A stretch of DNA of 64,000 nucleotides from Coprinus comatus. Its lineage: Eukaryota > Basidiomycota > Agaricomycetes > Agaricales > Agaricaceae. The translations under genes and the position numbers were made by a program. The first letter of the stretch is position 1. Each line of letters begins with the position of its first letter. This document shows positions 33,710-46,055 of this stretch, piece by piece. Below the pieces are notes generated by a model. It ran no database searches, had not been told where the DNA came from, and saw only the letters and a program-made list of their open reading frames with translations. The stretch is taken from assembly GCA_034638255.1 (NCBI GenBank), contig JAWPGT010000006.1, forward strand, positions 806,001 through 870,000. Direction: 5' to 3'.

Positions 33710-36700
33710 TTAAAGATAAAAAGGTATGCCATAAACGACAGGTGCAGCTCCAGTGAGATACTTAAGTTTACAAGCATTTCTAGCTTGAGCAACTGCCTCA
33801 ACCACCGAAATCGTACTATCACCTTCTCCTTCTTCCCCAATACCCGAACCTTTCCAGTTCTTGACGTCTTCCGGTGTCAATTTGATTTTATCAAACACAG
33901 ATTGAGAAAACTTGTCAATATCTCGATCCGTAACGTCCCATAGATTAGCTACAAGAGTAGGACTTTTTGTTATATTACGATGACAATCAGTATTCATTTC
34001 CAAACGTATCGAAAAAATAAACTTACCATCCTGCTAACATATATGCATTGGCTGTACCAGTCCTATCAAAGTCACCCATTTCTCTTAGGGCACCCGATGA
34101 ACATCCCCAAAGCATAGTAGCAGCACATTTCTGTAAACGTCGAATCTTATACGACCTGAGGTATTGTTCACCACCTCCATGCCCAAAGTATCTAAATAAA
34201 ATAAAATGAATCACATTAGATCATTTGTTAAAGACTGATACAAAAAAGAAGGCACTTACACCACAAGATCCCTTTGACTCAAAGCATTCTCGAATTGTTG
34301 TTCACTAACAGGTTTACCAACGACGCCATCCCATCCAACTCTCTTCATACCCTCCGTCCACTCTCTGAATCGTCCTTCCGTACCTACTAAATCACCACTA
34401 GGATTAAGGATAAAATAACCTTTACGAGGGTCAACAACCGCTCCCGTAGATTTTTGTTGCGTTGGTTGTCGTTGTGGTAATATCGATGAATTTCTCCTAA
34501 CCTTGGCATATTCCAAACGATCAATGATAAAATCCAAATTCGGAACCCTACTAACACTCCTTCCACGTAAAATTGGTATACTCTCCCAAGGCAATCCTTG
34601 CACATTTTTATCCAAAATCAAGAAAACATGTTCATCATCGCCACAAACACCACTCTCATTCCTATTACCCTTCTTTTTAATACTCCCCTTCATATTAGGA
34701 ACTTGATTCTTCGAAGCATGTTCCTCCAATACCATTCTCATATCCACCACCATCTGAGTAATATCCACCTCCGATATCGGTATTGGAACTCCATGGAATT
34801 GATATAAATCCAAAATGAAGTAAATCAAATCCTCCAATTCTTCGTCTCTACACTTTGGTGATAAAGTAGAGAAACATTTAAGAAGAGTATCATCAAGTTG
34901 GATTTGTTCGAAAAGTGGAGCTTGTGACGCTGATGAAGTTTTCTTATTTCGTCCAGTCGTTCGTTTATCCTGAATTCCAAAACTCTGTTTAAACACTCTT
35001 TCAAACTGTTTACGCAAGTCCACAATTGCTTCCGGACTTGATTGACACTTTGGACTTAAGATCGTCTATAACAAGAAAAAAAAACAGTAAACATAAGTAA
35101 GAAGTAAAAACAAAAACAAAAACAGACTCACCTTAAAAGCACCAAACCAACAAAACTCAATATTCTCCAACAGATTCTTCATCCTCAAATCCAACTCTCT
35201 CCTCTGTTTCCACCAAGCCGCTCTAGCCTCTTCATCTTCTTTAATCTTAACAGCACCTTTAGTACCTTCATCACTCAACCTAACAATTTCCTTCAACTCA
35301 ACCAAAGCATCACTAAAACTCAAATACTCTTCTTCATCATCCCCACTCCCATTATCCCTTCTGCTTTTCAAAGGTACTGAGAACACCAAATTATCACCAC
35401 TCAATCCTCCTTCTTGTCTTGAAACAAACAACGTATTCATATCTTCCGTTACATTGATATGAATAACTATCCAATTTGAAGGTAACCTCTCCGTTTGAGA
35501 TGTAGAAAGTGACTTGGGATCTAGGGTGTATGATTGATACCTTGAACGTACTGATTGCCAATACAATTTCAAAGGTGACGATAATTCCATCATTTCACTA
35601 TCCTCATCCTCATCATCTTCATCCTCAGAATCAATGGGAACATTAGCTCTTTTTCGAGCTAGGAAGTTGTTATTTATGGGTTGAGGTCGAATAGTACCTT
35701 CCTTAGTAATAAGTGGCCACTGTATATCATCTGCGCTGGGTGATCGAGGGAACTTGTGATGAATAGCTTCTATCATCTCACGTCGTAACGTTAAAGCCGA
35801 AGAAGCATCTGTAATACACCTAATCAACATCTAAAGCCACGAAAATAAAAATAGAATAGGACATACCGAGTAATCGAGAAACCATAAAATTAACGTTACT
35901 ATCGTTTCGACCCATAGACGACTGGAATGATTTAATAATAGCCAGAGCCGTCGCAGCTTCTCTTATATTCAAAACATCCCCTCTTCGACCAATCAAAGAA
36001 AGACTACTCCAAAATTGCTCTTCAGCTTGATCCAATGCATTCAAAATATCTTGAGCAGAGGCTGAACCCGGAGCTTGTGCTACATGCATACCCATAGGAA
36101 TAGCGATAGCTGCGGGTGAAAAGTAAGAAAAAGAGTTTATTCAATCAAATTGCAATGAGACTCACGAGATTCTGCTATTGAGTTTAAGAACATATCTCCT
36201 TGGAATTGTAGGTAGACGTTATGCAGATTAAGTTTTGCCAGGAAAGCATTCTTTTCCGCCTGATAACATGATTAGAAACATGGTCATGGTCATAACAACC
36301 GAAAACGTAGATGAAATCCACCTTGGTCAATGATGATCTCGACAACGAGATAAACCGCTCCAACAACATATTAAACTGCTCATTGTTTTGATCCTTCAAC
36401 GACCAAACTAAACAAAAAAATCCCATCAGATATCAACCACACAAAGGAAAAGCATACGGAAAAAAACAACAGACTCACTTTGTTGTTTCAACACTGCCAT
36501 CAACACATCCGGCATAATCACATCCACCCCTTTATTAACCACACCACCATTATTCACAGCTGGTGAAACACCAATACCAACACCCAACGATAATGACAAC
36601 GACTTCCTTTGTTGTTGTCCCGTCATACCAATTCCAGAAGCCATACCTTCATATTGTTGAAAAGCCTCTTCAATCTCTTCCAACAAATCCACCGATTTCC

Positions 36701-39700
36701 TATACAACTCCCTCGCACTCTCTTCATTATTCGTCTTAGTATCATACTCCGCACATAATCTATGAACTTCAACAGCATCAATGGTTGAAATATCCTTTGT
36801 CAATTCTCCAGCTTTCATTAAACTTTCATAACCATCTATTATATTTCCTTCTCTAATTTGAATTTCTCCTTGTTTTGTAAGAGCACGACAAAGCATAGCA
36901 GGAGCATTAAGAGCTCCAGCCAATTCAATTGCTTGTTTAATGAAAAATTCAGATTCCCTAACTGAACCTCTCATAAGATAAGCTTCTGCAAGATCGAAAA
37001 GAACTGTAAAAAGTCCTTCAGATATTTGGAGTCCAAGACTATCCAAATGTCGTTGTGGTGCAGTAGACACTTGAGGTGTAGGATCTGCAAGAGGAGGTAC
37101 TTCACTAGGTTCTAGAGCTTGCTTTAAACTTGTCATATCGAATGGGTTTTCTTCGACAGCTGGTTTAGGTTTCGGAGGTGGAGGGTTAAGTCGCATTAGA
37201 TTATCCATGGCTCGATTCCATAATCGAAGAGATTGAAGCAAATAATCGATGGATAATGTAGTATCCTCCTATATAATTGTGTTCAATATGATGTAGATGA
37301 AAGAATTAGATAGAATAAGTTACTTTAAAATGTTGCATCAACGCCACTGTCCGCGCAGCCATCGCAGCTTTCTCTAACCGTCTAACACGAGCTTGAATCC
37401 GTTGAATCGAGCTTCCCGTCTTTTCATCATAATCAATACGTTGTGAGACCGATACCGCTTCACAATACACAGTCGCACTATAAACGAATACTTTGTTAAC
37501 TAATGGGTCACACTTCATAAAATAGCGTATATACTCACCTCCGCGGCACATTCTCAACAAGAGCCAAAGATTCCGCAAGCCGAAGGAAAAACACAGTAGA
37601 CATTTCATCCGAAACTTGACCATTCCGAATTGTTTCTAGAGCTTGATTGAAAATCGAAGTCGCCCGTCGTGTTTTTCCAATACGCATATATTCATGAGCG
37701 AGATCCAACGACGCAAATATGTAAGCTATAAATATGTCAGTTTCTGTCATTATAAGCAACGAAAATGAATTACCTTCACTTGAAATACCCGCATTTACCT
37801 CGGCGAGCTTTCGAGATATGTCTAGAATTTGAACTTTAGGTAGGCTAAGTGAAAGTAAGCCGAGAACTCGTGCAACCGTCTCTACATAGGTATCAGAGAA
37901 ACATTCAAACACCCATAAGAGGAAACACCCACGGAGTAGTCCTGATAACTTTTCGAAATCGTCAAACAGTATTGTTCGTTTTTGTTGTGTCTTAGTTTTA
38001 GTTGGAGTAATGGTATTTGTAGGCAAGGGCTGGAGAGCTATTGCCGAAACATGAGACTGCGGATATATGCAAGAAAAATAAGTTACAAACCTGCGCGTCT
38101 GGGATGAGGGGTAACGGGTTCCTTCTTGGTAGCCGATGTTGCCTTTCTTGCCACTGTCGTTCTTGTTGTCGTCGCCGCTCTAGTCGTTTTTGTTGTCGTA
38201 GTTTTGGTAGTGGTTGTGGTAATAGCGGCAGCCCTTCTTCGAGTCGTTCTCGAGGGTTGTTGTGGCGTTAGTGATTTTCTGAGTACCTTAGGACTCTGTA
38301 CAGGTGGGGAGATACTCGAACGTAAGATACAGCAAGCAAGGCCGACGTGCTCAGACGCTAGTGACATTTGATTGTCAATCGCCGTTCGGTGTGCATGTAA
38401 CAACAACCATAGATGAGTTGATGCACGGTATTGATCCTTGTAAGGAGATAGCTCGGCATCTTTCCCGAAATCCTGTAGGAATATAAGTGAATGATGAAAC
38501 TCGATGTAATGTGTAACTCACCTCTTTGGAAAGTAGATCTTCGACCTCTTGAACCAGTGTCTGGATACGCGTAAAAGGCGAGACATCTTCTGTGCGATAC
38601 AAATTTTCCAATAGTCTCAGCAAGACCCGTGTTCTCCGTATTGGCATTCGGCTTTCCGTCGTATAGATCTTCAAGGCCTCTTCCAAAAGATATTTCACTC
38701 CTTTTTGTATGGAATCTTTTGAAGAGCGTTGTTCCAAGCACTCTACCTGTTGTTCAATTAGAAGTCCTATTAATGATGGATCCCAGGAAGAACCAGGTAA
38801 TTTGGCCATTAAATAACCAAGGGAAACCTTTTGAGGCGGAAGAAGTAGCTCGTTAAAGCCAATGTATGTAATTCGTTCCACGATTGCTGCCAATTGCTTG
38901 AAAGAAGCGTTTGAGCCAGCGAACATAGAAGATAGTGGGTGTTTGTTCGCAGCGACGGCTAAATCGTGTATTTGATATGGAAATGCTCCAATACATTGAA
39001 GAAAAGTGGTATACGCATTCTACATTGCTGTTATTAAAACAATAGTGGGTGAAATCAACTTGGATAGCACACCTTTCTATCGCCGATTTTGACGTGACAA
39101 GCTCCTAGTAGCTCCCATCTTCTAAAAAGGGTTTCTTCCAACTGTTTCCAACCATCTTGTTCCCGAGTTTTCTCTTCTGTGTTCCCCTTCTCTTTCATCC
39201 GACACTGGAGTGCTTTGGAGCCTATTGTACATGCATCCTTAACGAATGGAATGACGTCGCTATATCTTCCTGCTTGATACAATATACCAGCAAAATTATA
39301 ATGCGCCCCGGACAAACAACGCAAATAGTTTCCTAGGACAATACCAGTGGAGCTGACATTAGACAAGATAGTATAACCTCTCGATAGTCGTTTGAATGCA
39401 ATTTCATAGGTTTCTGGGCTTCTAAGTTTTAGATCTAGTTTGGCAAGGATGAATATGGAATCGAGAGTTCGAGTTGTAAAATCAGAAATGAGATTTGTGA
39501 GATTTAGACTTCGTTTTAGTGAGGACGTCTGAGAGATAATCAACGATGTGAATGAAAAGCCATACTTATGAACGTACTTGATTTAGAACGTCTTCCATTA
39601 TTTGTAAGATAACCAAAAGCAAGTTCGTCAAGTCCGGAACTAATGGGTCATTTGCTGTAGAGAGGCGTTCTAGTAGTGTCGTGATTGGTCGTCGAAGTCT

Positions 39701-40079
39701 TTCCAGAGCTCTTTCCACCTTGCCAGAAATTCGGTGTGATTCAGGGTCCGGTTTATCTGAAGCCAGTAGGCAGAGTAATGAAACTAATGTTGTCGAATCC
39801 TGTAGAGCCTGACTGCAAGACCTCAGCTGGCTGGACAATTCCTCTTCTAAGATAAATCATCAGATACTACCTCGATCTAGGGAGGGATGCCTCACCTTTG
39901 GCCTTGCTCTTGTCACCACCATCCAACACTTCGTTTAATAAAACAGTGACTTGAGTCAATGGGGTATATAATTTGGTTCCGTCTACAGCAAGCTCATTTA
40001 CAGGAGGATTGTTGTTTTCTGTGAGTAAATTGGAATTGCTTCTTGACGATGTTGCTCTGGATGAGGTTCTCTTGTGCAT
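33710..40079 (-). CDS. ESP1: Separase (cysteine protease, peptidase C50)
   Basis: Separase cleaves the cohesin kleisin at anaphase onset and is held inactive by securin. The N-terminal two thirds (from MHKRTSSRATSSRSNSN) is a helical-repeat region split over many exons, for example QVSDEMSTVFFLRLAESLALVEN and ELAGALNAPAMLCRALTKQGEI. A Thr/Lys/Arg-rich disordered linker (38.1-38.25 kb) and an acidic stretch (DSEDEDDEDEDSEMM, 35.6 kb) follow. The protease domain has FLILDKNVQGLPWESIPIL, the catalytic His in YFGHGGGEQY and the catalytic Cys in LWGCSSGAL. It ends CPTLVANLWDVTDRDIDKF and APVVYGIPFYL at the stop. The last intron (33952-34027 approx.) splits the Cys codon of LAGCPTL. About fifteen exons; not all boundaries were fixed. 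Confidence 0.95.
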
Positions 40080-40849
40080 GGGTATAGTATTAGAAAGTTG
40101 ATCACAACTAACTATGGCACGCCCGCTAGAAATGTTCCGTTAGGTCACGTGTAACACGCGTTATTTGGTTATACCTTCAGCCCCAAACACCGGAAGTTAT
40201 TACATGCATATTTGTACCTGAAGGCCTTTGGTGTCAAGAAAGCTTTTTAGTGAGAAGCTGATGAGAATATTCGCGCAGCATCTTTACAGGTCTACATAGG
40301 GTGTATATATACTCTATCTAACTGGCAGTTGAAACTGCAACTCGTCACTGTTTCTTTGTGATTCAAATGCCAGCTTACCCTGCAATGCTGCAACAGCCAA
40401 CACTCCTTTGTCCTTTGACTTTGATTTTGATAGCATGCTGTTCGACAATTCCGCTGATACCAATTTTTATCCTCGGGTAATCCTTCCAAGTCCTCAAGGT
40501 GACGACAATGCTCAATCTAGTAGTGGGAGTACTAGTAGCTAAGGGAACTACTCAACTACGAAAATCCAAACAAATGTGCGTTACTGAATTTGGACCACGT
40601 TCCATCGCGTATACTACGGTGACTGCACTGAAAGAGTCATATACTCCTCATGGATAAAAACTAAACTCAATGCAAGATAACAAAGACAAAGTATATAATA
40701 TGTTGTACACGTTAGGTAATGCAGTGCACTTTAATGAAGTACAATCCGAACGCGCGTAGAAAGAAGAAAATCATCACGACGCCAATGCCTATTAACCGCT
40801 AGGGACACAAGAAGTACATCTTTCTCTCGCCTCTTGACCATATCACTGG

Positions 40850-41535
40850 CACAGTGTCTCTCCATCCAAAGCAGCCAATGGGTGTTGACTTCCTCTTAAA
40901 ACATTGAAAGATAAAAGAGGAGAACTGGATTCCAATATGGAGTTATAATAATGGCCCTGCAGTTTGACTTTATATATCCATCTCTCAGAGCATTGATGCT
41001 CATCCGTAAATGCATAGTTAGTGAATATAGACCACTTCCCTGTATTTGTTTCAACGACACCTTGACTCACTCAGTAAACATCTAGAGAAGACAAGTTGAA
41101 AGGCAAGTGTAGGCTGACTTTTGTCCATCCATATTGCTCATATTGAGCTGAAGAATTTGGAATATGTAGTATGTTTAGCATAGCTCTGGAGCATACCAAT
41201 CCCTAGTAACCTCAACTGGAAATTAGTTGAATCAAGGTCACAAACAATAAACCTCTAAATAGAGAAGGACCGGTGGCCGGTGACCTCCTGGAAGAATCAC
41301 GGTTGATTCCGACTCATCTTGATGGGGAAAATGATATTAAGAGGACGAAGAGGGCCACGAGTCGTGCGTCCCAAGCATCCTCAGCTCATAGTCCAGCTAC
41401 AACCCTTCAGTAATATAATCTGACAGAGGTTCTTCTGTACCCGAGATATGAGGCATACTCAGGAGTCTTTGGGCTACTGGCAACCAAGTTGTTTGAGTTT
41501 TCGTGATTGAGAAAAATGTCCTACACATCTTGGGT
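40850..41535 (-). pseudogene. F-box pseudogene, copy 1 (F-box exon missing)
   Basis: Read on the minus strand, the right part gives CRTFFSITKTQ then RLLSMPH and TEEPLSDY, the region after an F-box, followed by a TAG at 41397-41399. Next come LDYELRML and ESTVILPGG, and at the left WIYKVKLQGHYYN and ESSSPLLSFNV. Frames shift repeatedly. Compared with the copy at 44.93-45.36 kb it has about 200 bp extra in the middle (41010-41280), and it lacks the exon that carries the F-box. Confidence 0.6.
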
Positions 41536-41794
41536 CACGCTAAGCTTGTAGCCGTTCCCAGGACCAACATGATCATTCAGCGACATCAGTCAAAGGGCGG
41601 AGGTTTTGTGTAAAAAGCCGATCTTAAGTAGACACTGAATGTTTTTGAACTTTGATGGTGTATCAACCAAGAATCTATTTTTGTAATCAGTATACCAATT
41701 AACATTGGATCAATGCAAATGACATAACGTCAACATAATTTCAAGAGGCTCACGTTTCATTTTTTCTCTCTCTAACGCCGTCAGGTTCCTGGTT

Positions 41795-41937
41795 TGCTTT
41801 CCCTGTGGTCTGATTGGCCTTTGGTACATATTATTATTATCTGTGCCTATTACAATATGGATGCGTTACTAACAAAATAATCTCATGTAGCATTGATAAG
41901 GAAGATTTTTGTACGAGATGTGGCAATCGACGGGCCT
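41795..41937 (+). pseudogene. Duplicated 3' end of BRI3-like gene
   Basis: The segment repeats, in the opposite orientation, the last two exons and intervening intron of BRI3-like copy 2: VCFPCGLIGL, a GT...AG intron, then CIDKEDFCTRCGNRRA and stop. The coding parts are unmutated, but the other exons are absent, so it cannot encode the protein on its own. Identity continues past the stop to about 41975. Confidence 0.75.
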
Positions 41938-42251
41938 GATCGTACACGAAAATATGCTCTATCCATAAAACTAGACACTCTCTTTTTACTAGCTCTATAG
42001 ATGTATTAAAACCAGACACACGATGTTATGGTAGATACATGAATGTCATGGTTGACTGAAAGAAAAATTTGTTTTCCATCAACTTCAATGAAAAAAAAAA
42101 AGACGAACCCGCTCGAGGTTCGAACCCATTGCCTGCCGATGGCTATCATGTTACATCATACGTCAACCGGTTGCGACGTTCTCACCACGTACAAACTTGC
42201 AGATGGTAGTAGAAACAATCCCATTTGATCATATGCGAATGTAGTCCATGG

Positions 42252-42389
42252 GATACGGACATTCTGTGGAGATCCATCAATGGGGAATATTTGTAGAACT
42301 TGAATGCGATTTTGATAATCCGAATGATTGCCGAACCAGATATCTTGAGTATGGACTACTAGAGGAGGCATGGTTTCAATGAAGAAAAA
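42252..42389 (+). pseudogene. F-box protein C-terminal fragment
   Basis: An open stretch reads MGYGHSVEIHQWG, FVELECDFDNPN and RTRYLEYGLLEE before a stop. It is clearly related to MGYRHSIKIHEYG, FVELFEHDWDNPN and RTRYLGYGLLEQEE encoded on the other strand at 44230-44400. It is an isolated piece beside the 3' end of SDR-B. Confidence 0.55.
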
Positions 42390-42480
42390 GGGTCATGATG
42401 GTAGTCTCTTGGTTGCCATTCAGAGTATAATGCCTATTGGATACCCTATGATACATATTTGAGTAACCGAAAACCATCTT

Positions 42481-43777
42481 TCAGTAAGAAGATGGGTGTC
42501 GAAGCAAAGTCTAGGGCTTGTATCAGATTGGAATCCTTGGATTCTATATCATCAGTAGAATATGCTTACACCGCCATCAATTAAGACAGTCTCTCCGTTC
42601 ACATCCCAATTTGAGACAAGGAATAAAACAAGTGCACCCATATCAAATCTAGTTCCACCACTCGGATTTGCAGGTGTTTCAAAGACAGCCTTATATTCAG
42701 AAGTAGCATTGGTTATTCCGATCGAGTTTGCTGCCCCAGGGATCGACATCTTCAGATAGTCAGCAATGTATGCACGATTAAACAGCCCAATTAGTTTCAC
42801 TTACTTCGCTAGGGAATAGACCCGGTGCAATCCCATTTACCCTTATTCCCAGTGGAAGCAGTTCGTGTGCAAGAGAAGCAGTTCCCACTCCAACGGCAGA
42901 TTTTGAAAACGTGTATGGGAAAGAGAATCCAGATGTTGCTGCATCCTGTGCATGATGCATGAGAAAACAAAACTACGAGTGTAACTGGTTGTTCACCTTC
43001 GTCCATCCATTCATACTACTTGTCATTATAACCTGTGGAACAAATCCTCTTCTTCCATTTGCTTGAAGCCCCTTATTCCCGAATAGTTTCCATTTTTCTA
43101 GTAAAGGAAGGAATGCAAATGTTAGCCAATATGGCCCCACAGCATTAACTTTGTAAATATCAGTAAAGCTTTCTTCAGGGACGTCTTCAAATAGTGCTTT
43201 CACGAAATCTTGTGCGGTTGGATGGGGATTAGATAGTCCAGGACGTTTGAAAGTCCCAATCAACAGGCCTGCATTATTGAAAAGAATTGTAACTCCATTA
43301 GGCTCAAGTGATGATATATGCGCTGCAAGTCGAGCAGCTTCTGACTACAATATTGTTGTATATCACTAGGATATCTCTGAAGAAGAAAATATTGGGCTAA
43401 CCTTTCTGCTTATATCTCCTTGGATACCATATAAATGACCCATCGGGGGTCTAGCATTCTCATTGTATGCCTTTGTAATTCTAAGTGCGTAGGCTCATAA
43501 ACTCAAAAACGACAACAGGATGTAAGTCCCAAAAAAAACGAACCTTTCGATGCGTTCTTGATTGATATCAACAATGTACACCTTCGCACCATTTGCCATC
43601 AATGTCGAGCTCATCATCAAGCCAATACCCTGTACAAATGTAGTGATATGTGAAACAGAAGACAGTGTAATATTCTGTACATACAGAAGCCCCACCAGTA
43701 ACGACAGCCACAACGCCTTGTAGATTGAAGAGATTTTGGGCAGTTAAGCCTTGTAGAACAGATAATGGGTCAGACAT
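42481..43777 (-). CDS. Short-chain dehydrogenase/reductase, copy B
   Basis: A paralogue of the SDR near 29 kb on the opposite strand. Exons 43777-43685, 43629-43544, 43480-43402, 43344-42997, 42945-42805, 42749-42570 and 42510-42481 encode 318 residues, with exon lengths (93, 86, 79, 348, 141, 180, 30) identical to copy A. Motifs: TGGASGIG, NNAG, MTSSMNG, YTFSK and DGGTLLRHPSSY. Differences cluster outside the catalytic residues (for example NNAGLLIGTF against NNAGTFSGAF), and no lesion is seen, so both copies look functional. The substrate is unknown. Confidence 0.93.
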
Positions 43778-44194
43778 AAGAACGGTGGGAATTCATAGAG
43801 ATGCTAAGTCTAGATATATAAACACTTGGTTCAATATTGCTATAATAATGGTGAGCTTCTGGCTTCTTGGAAAGTTGCGGGGCCTTCGGTGTTTGTCAGG
43901 CTCCTTTCCCCTCTAGGCTGCGCCTGGTTGAAGCCAGGCACTGGGGGATCCTGGGTATTTGTTGGACGAGAATGGCTAGCAGCAGGTCTTGCATAGATAC
44001 TTGCCTTCAGGATGCACATAAAACAAACAAGTTACCATTTTATGGAAATAGACTCGGATCAAGTAGGTAAGTTCTCAAGTATTAAGAATCATCTAGTAGT
44101 TTATTACCAAGTACCAGCGTGTGTATTAAGGGGTATACAGTAGGGATTCAATAAGAAGGGTAATTATTCTGAAAGACAGAGAATGTCATAAACC
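43778..44194. other. SDR-B promoter region
   Basis: Upstream of SDR-B the sequence TTTATATA lies about 40 bp before the start on the minus strand. The remainder to 44194 is non-coding, with no recognisable gene. Confidence 0.45.
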
Positions 44195-45540
44195 ATGAGC
44201 TTTTCGTTAGCCCGCATAATAAACAATCTACCTTTCTTCGCTGACACCGATTATCAAGCTCTCTTCTTGCTCCAACAATCCGTATCCAAGATATCTAGTT
44301 CGGAATCCATTGGGATTATCCCAATCATGTTCAAACAATTCTACAAACCTTCCGTATTCATGAATCTTTATAGAATGTCTGTAACCCATGGACCACGTTA
44401 GAGTGTAGTCAGATGATGGTAATGACATTGCCTCCATATTCTTAAAGTAAGTAATGGCTGGTCGGTGTATAGGGTTATTAGGAATAGCGAGACCAAATAT
44501 AGTGCCTTCATGTGGAAAATGATTCGCCTCTCAATTTGAACGGAAACTGGATTCAAAGCGGACGGATTAGGATAAGCGAGGTCGACATCCAATCAGTAGG
44601 TAGGATAAATTTTGGAATAGGTGTTTGTATCTTGTCTTATTTGCGAGTAATCATAGATTTTGAGTGATTTCCGGGTAATCACAAGAACACGGTCGGATGG
44701 AAGTGAAATTGCACCGGTCTAAGTAAAAAAAAAAATAGTTATATTGTATACATTTTATGAAAAAAAAAAAGGGCAACGTTTACTGTAATCTCAGTTGTAC
44801 CAGGCTCCATATCAAGTTCAAGAGGGTCCAGAGGCATATCATTTTCGACCAAAGAAGTACCACCGCGATAGTGATAAATCGTCAACCATGTCCTATCTTG
44901 GTCATGTATATTTCTGCTTTGTTTACGTACGTAGACAACACTCTCTCCATCCAAAAACAGCTACTGGGTGTTGACTTCCTCTTGAAACGTTGAAAGATAA
45001 AAGAGGAGAACTGGATTTCAATATGGCGTTATAACAATAGCCCTGCAATTTGACTTCATATATCCATCCCTTAGAGCATTGATGCTCAATCCAACAACGT
45101 CCTGGAAGAATTACGGTTGAGGTCGGACTCATCTTGACGGGTGAAACGATATTAAAAGGTCGAAGAGGGGCCATGAGTTGTGCGTCCCCAAGCATCCTCA
45201 ACTCGTAGTCTAGCTACAACCCAGAACTCAAGTTCTTAGCAGTATAATCTGACAGAGGTTCTTCTGTACGCGAGACATGAGGCATACTCAGGAGTCTTTG
45301 GGCTAGTGGAAACCAAGTCTTCTGAGTTTTTGTGATTGAGAAAAATGTCCTACACGTCTTGGGTCACGTTAAGAGAGAGAAATACGTTGAATGGAGAAAA
45401 AGAAAAAGAAATACCAGTCGCGCTGCTATGAGCGATTTGTAATTCAGGCTTCCAAATATTTCACATAATAATTCCGTTGGAAGAGATTCAACGGTGGTTG
45501 GGTTTTGACACGTTAGCAAATGTATCCAACGTGGCAGCAT
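44195..45540 (-). pseudogene. F-box pseudogene, copy 2 (F-box retained, in-frame TAG)
   Basis: Exon 1 (from 45540) encodes MLPRWIHLL and the F-box TVESLPTELLCEIFGSLNYK. An intron (45358-45414) leads to TCRTFFSITKTQKTWFPLAQ, RLLSMPHVSRTEEPLSDYTA and then an in-frame TAG at 45214-45216. The same frame resumes with LDYELRMLGDAQLMAPLRPF and STVILPGRCWIEHQCSKGWI. Farther on, out of simple register, come RDRTWLTIYHYRGGTSLV-like and SLPSDRVLVITRKSLKIYDY segments and a C-terminus FVELFEHDWDNPN...GLLEQEESLIIGVSEE. The organisation is that of an Agaricomycete F-box protein, but the stop and later disruptions make a full product unlikely. Confidence 0.6.
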
Positions 45541-46055
45541 AAAGAAGTGAGCAATTGGTAGTGAACCTGCAAAGAATTAATATGCATGTGCTGTGCCTGA
45601 GCGCTTGAGCGCTTGTAGCCGTTCCCAGGACCGACATGATCATTCAGTGACATCGGTCAAAGGGCGGAGGTTTTGTGCAAAAAGCCGTTCTTGAGTAGAC
45701 ACTGGATGTTTTTGAAATTTGATGTATCAACCAAGAATCTATTTTTGTAATCAGTATACCAATCAACGTTGGATCAACGCAAACGACATGATGTCAACGT
45801 AATTCCTCCTTGTGATCTTGCACAAATCACTCATGTAGTTCTTCTTTCCTTTCTTCTCCCCACACAACAGGCACAATTGAGGCGAACGTCATCGACATCT
45901 AAAAATAACAGATTCACCTTAATGAATATATATACTGTACGTTTGCGTCTGTCAACCCTCCTTTCTATGAACTTTCCATAGCCCATTCAAACATCGAATA
46001 AACCCATATGTCTATATTCAACTCTTCAAATTTAACAACAACAACAACAAAAAAA
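45541..46055. other. Intergenic DNA with duplicated segment
   Basis: 45612-45800 repeats 41536-41740 in direct orientation (shared CTTGTAGCCGTTCCCAGGAC and AATCTATTTTTGTAATCAG). The rest leads into the HEM14 3' UTR. No gene is seen. Confidence 0.6.

Larger units (their letters stand above)
40080..42480. other. Decayed duplicated region between separase and SDR-B
   Basis: No intact gene. Up to about 40840 I see nothing. The rest is a mosaic of a decayed F-box copy (40850-41535, minus), DNA shared with 45612-45800 (41536-41740), a BRI3-like 3' end (41795-41937, plus), the B-box/T-run sequence (minus sense, 42080-42180) and an F-box C-terminal fragment (42252-42389, plus). Confidence 0.6.
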
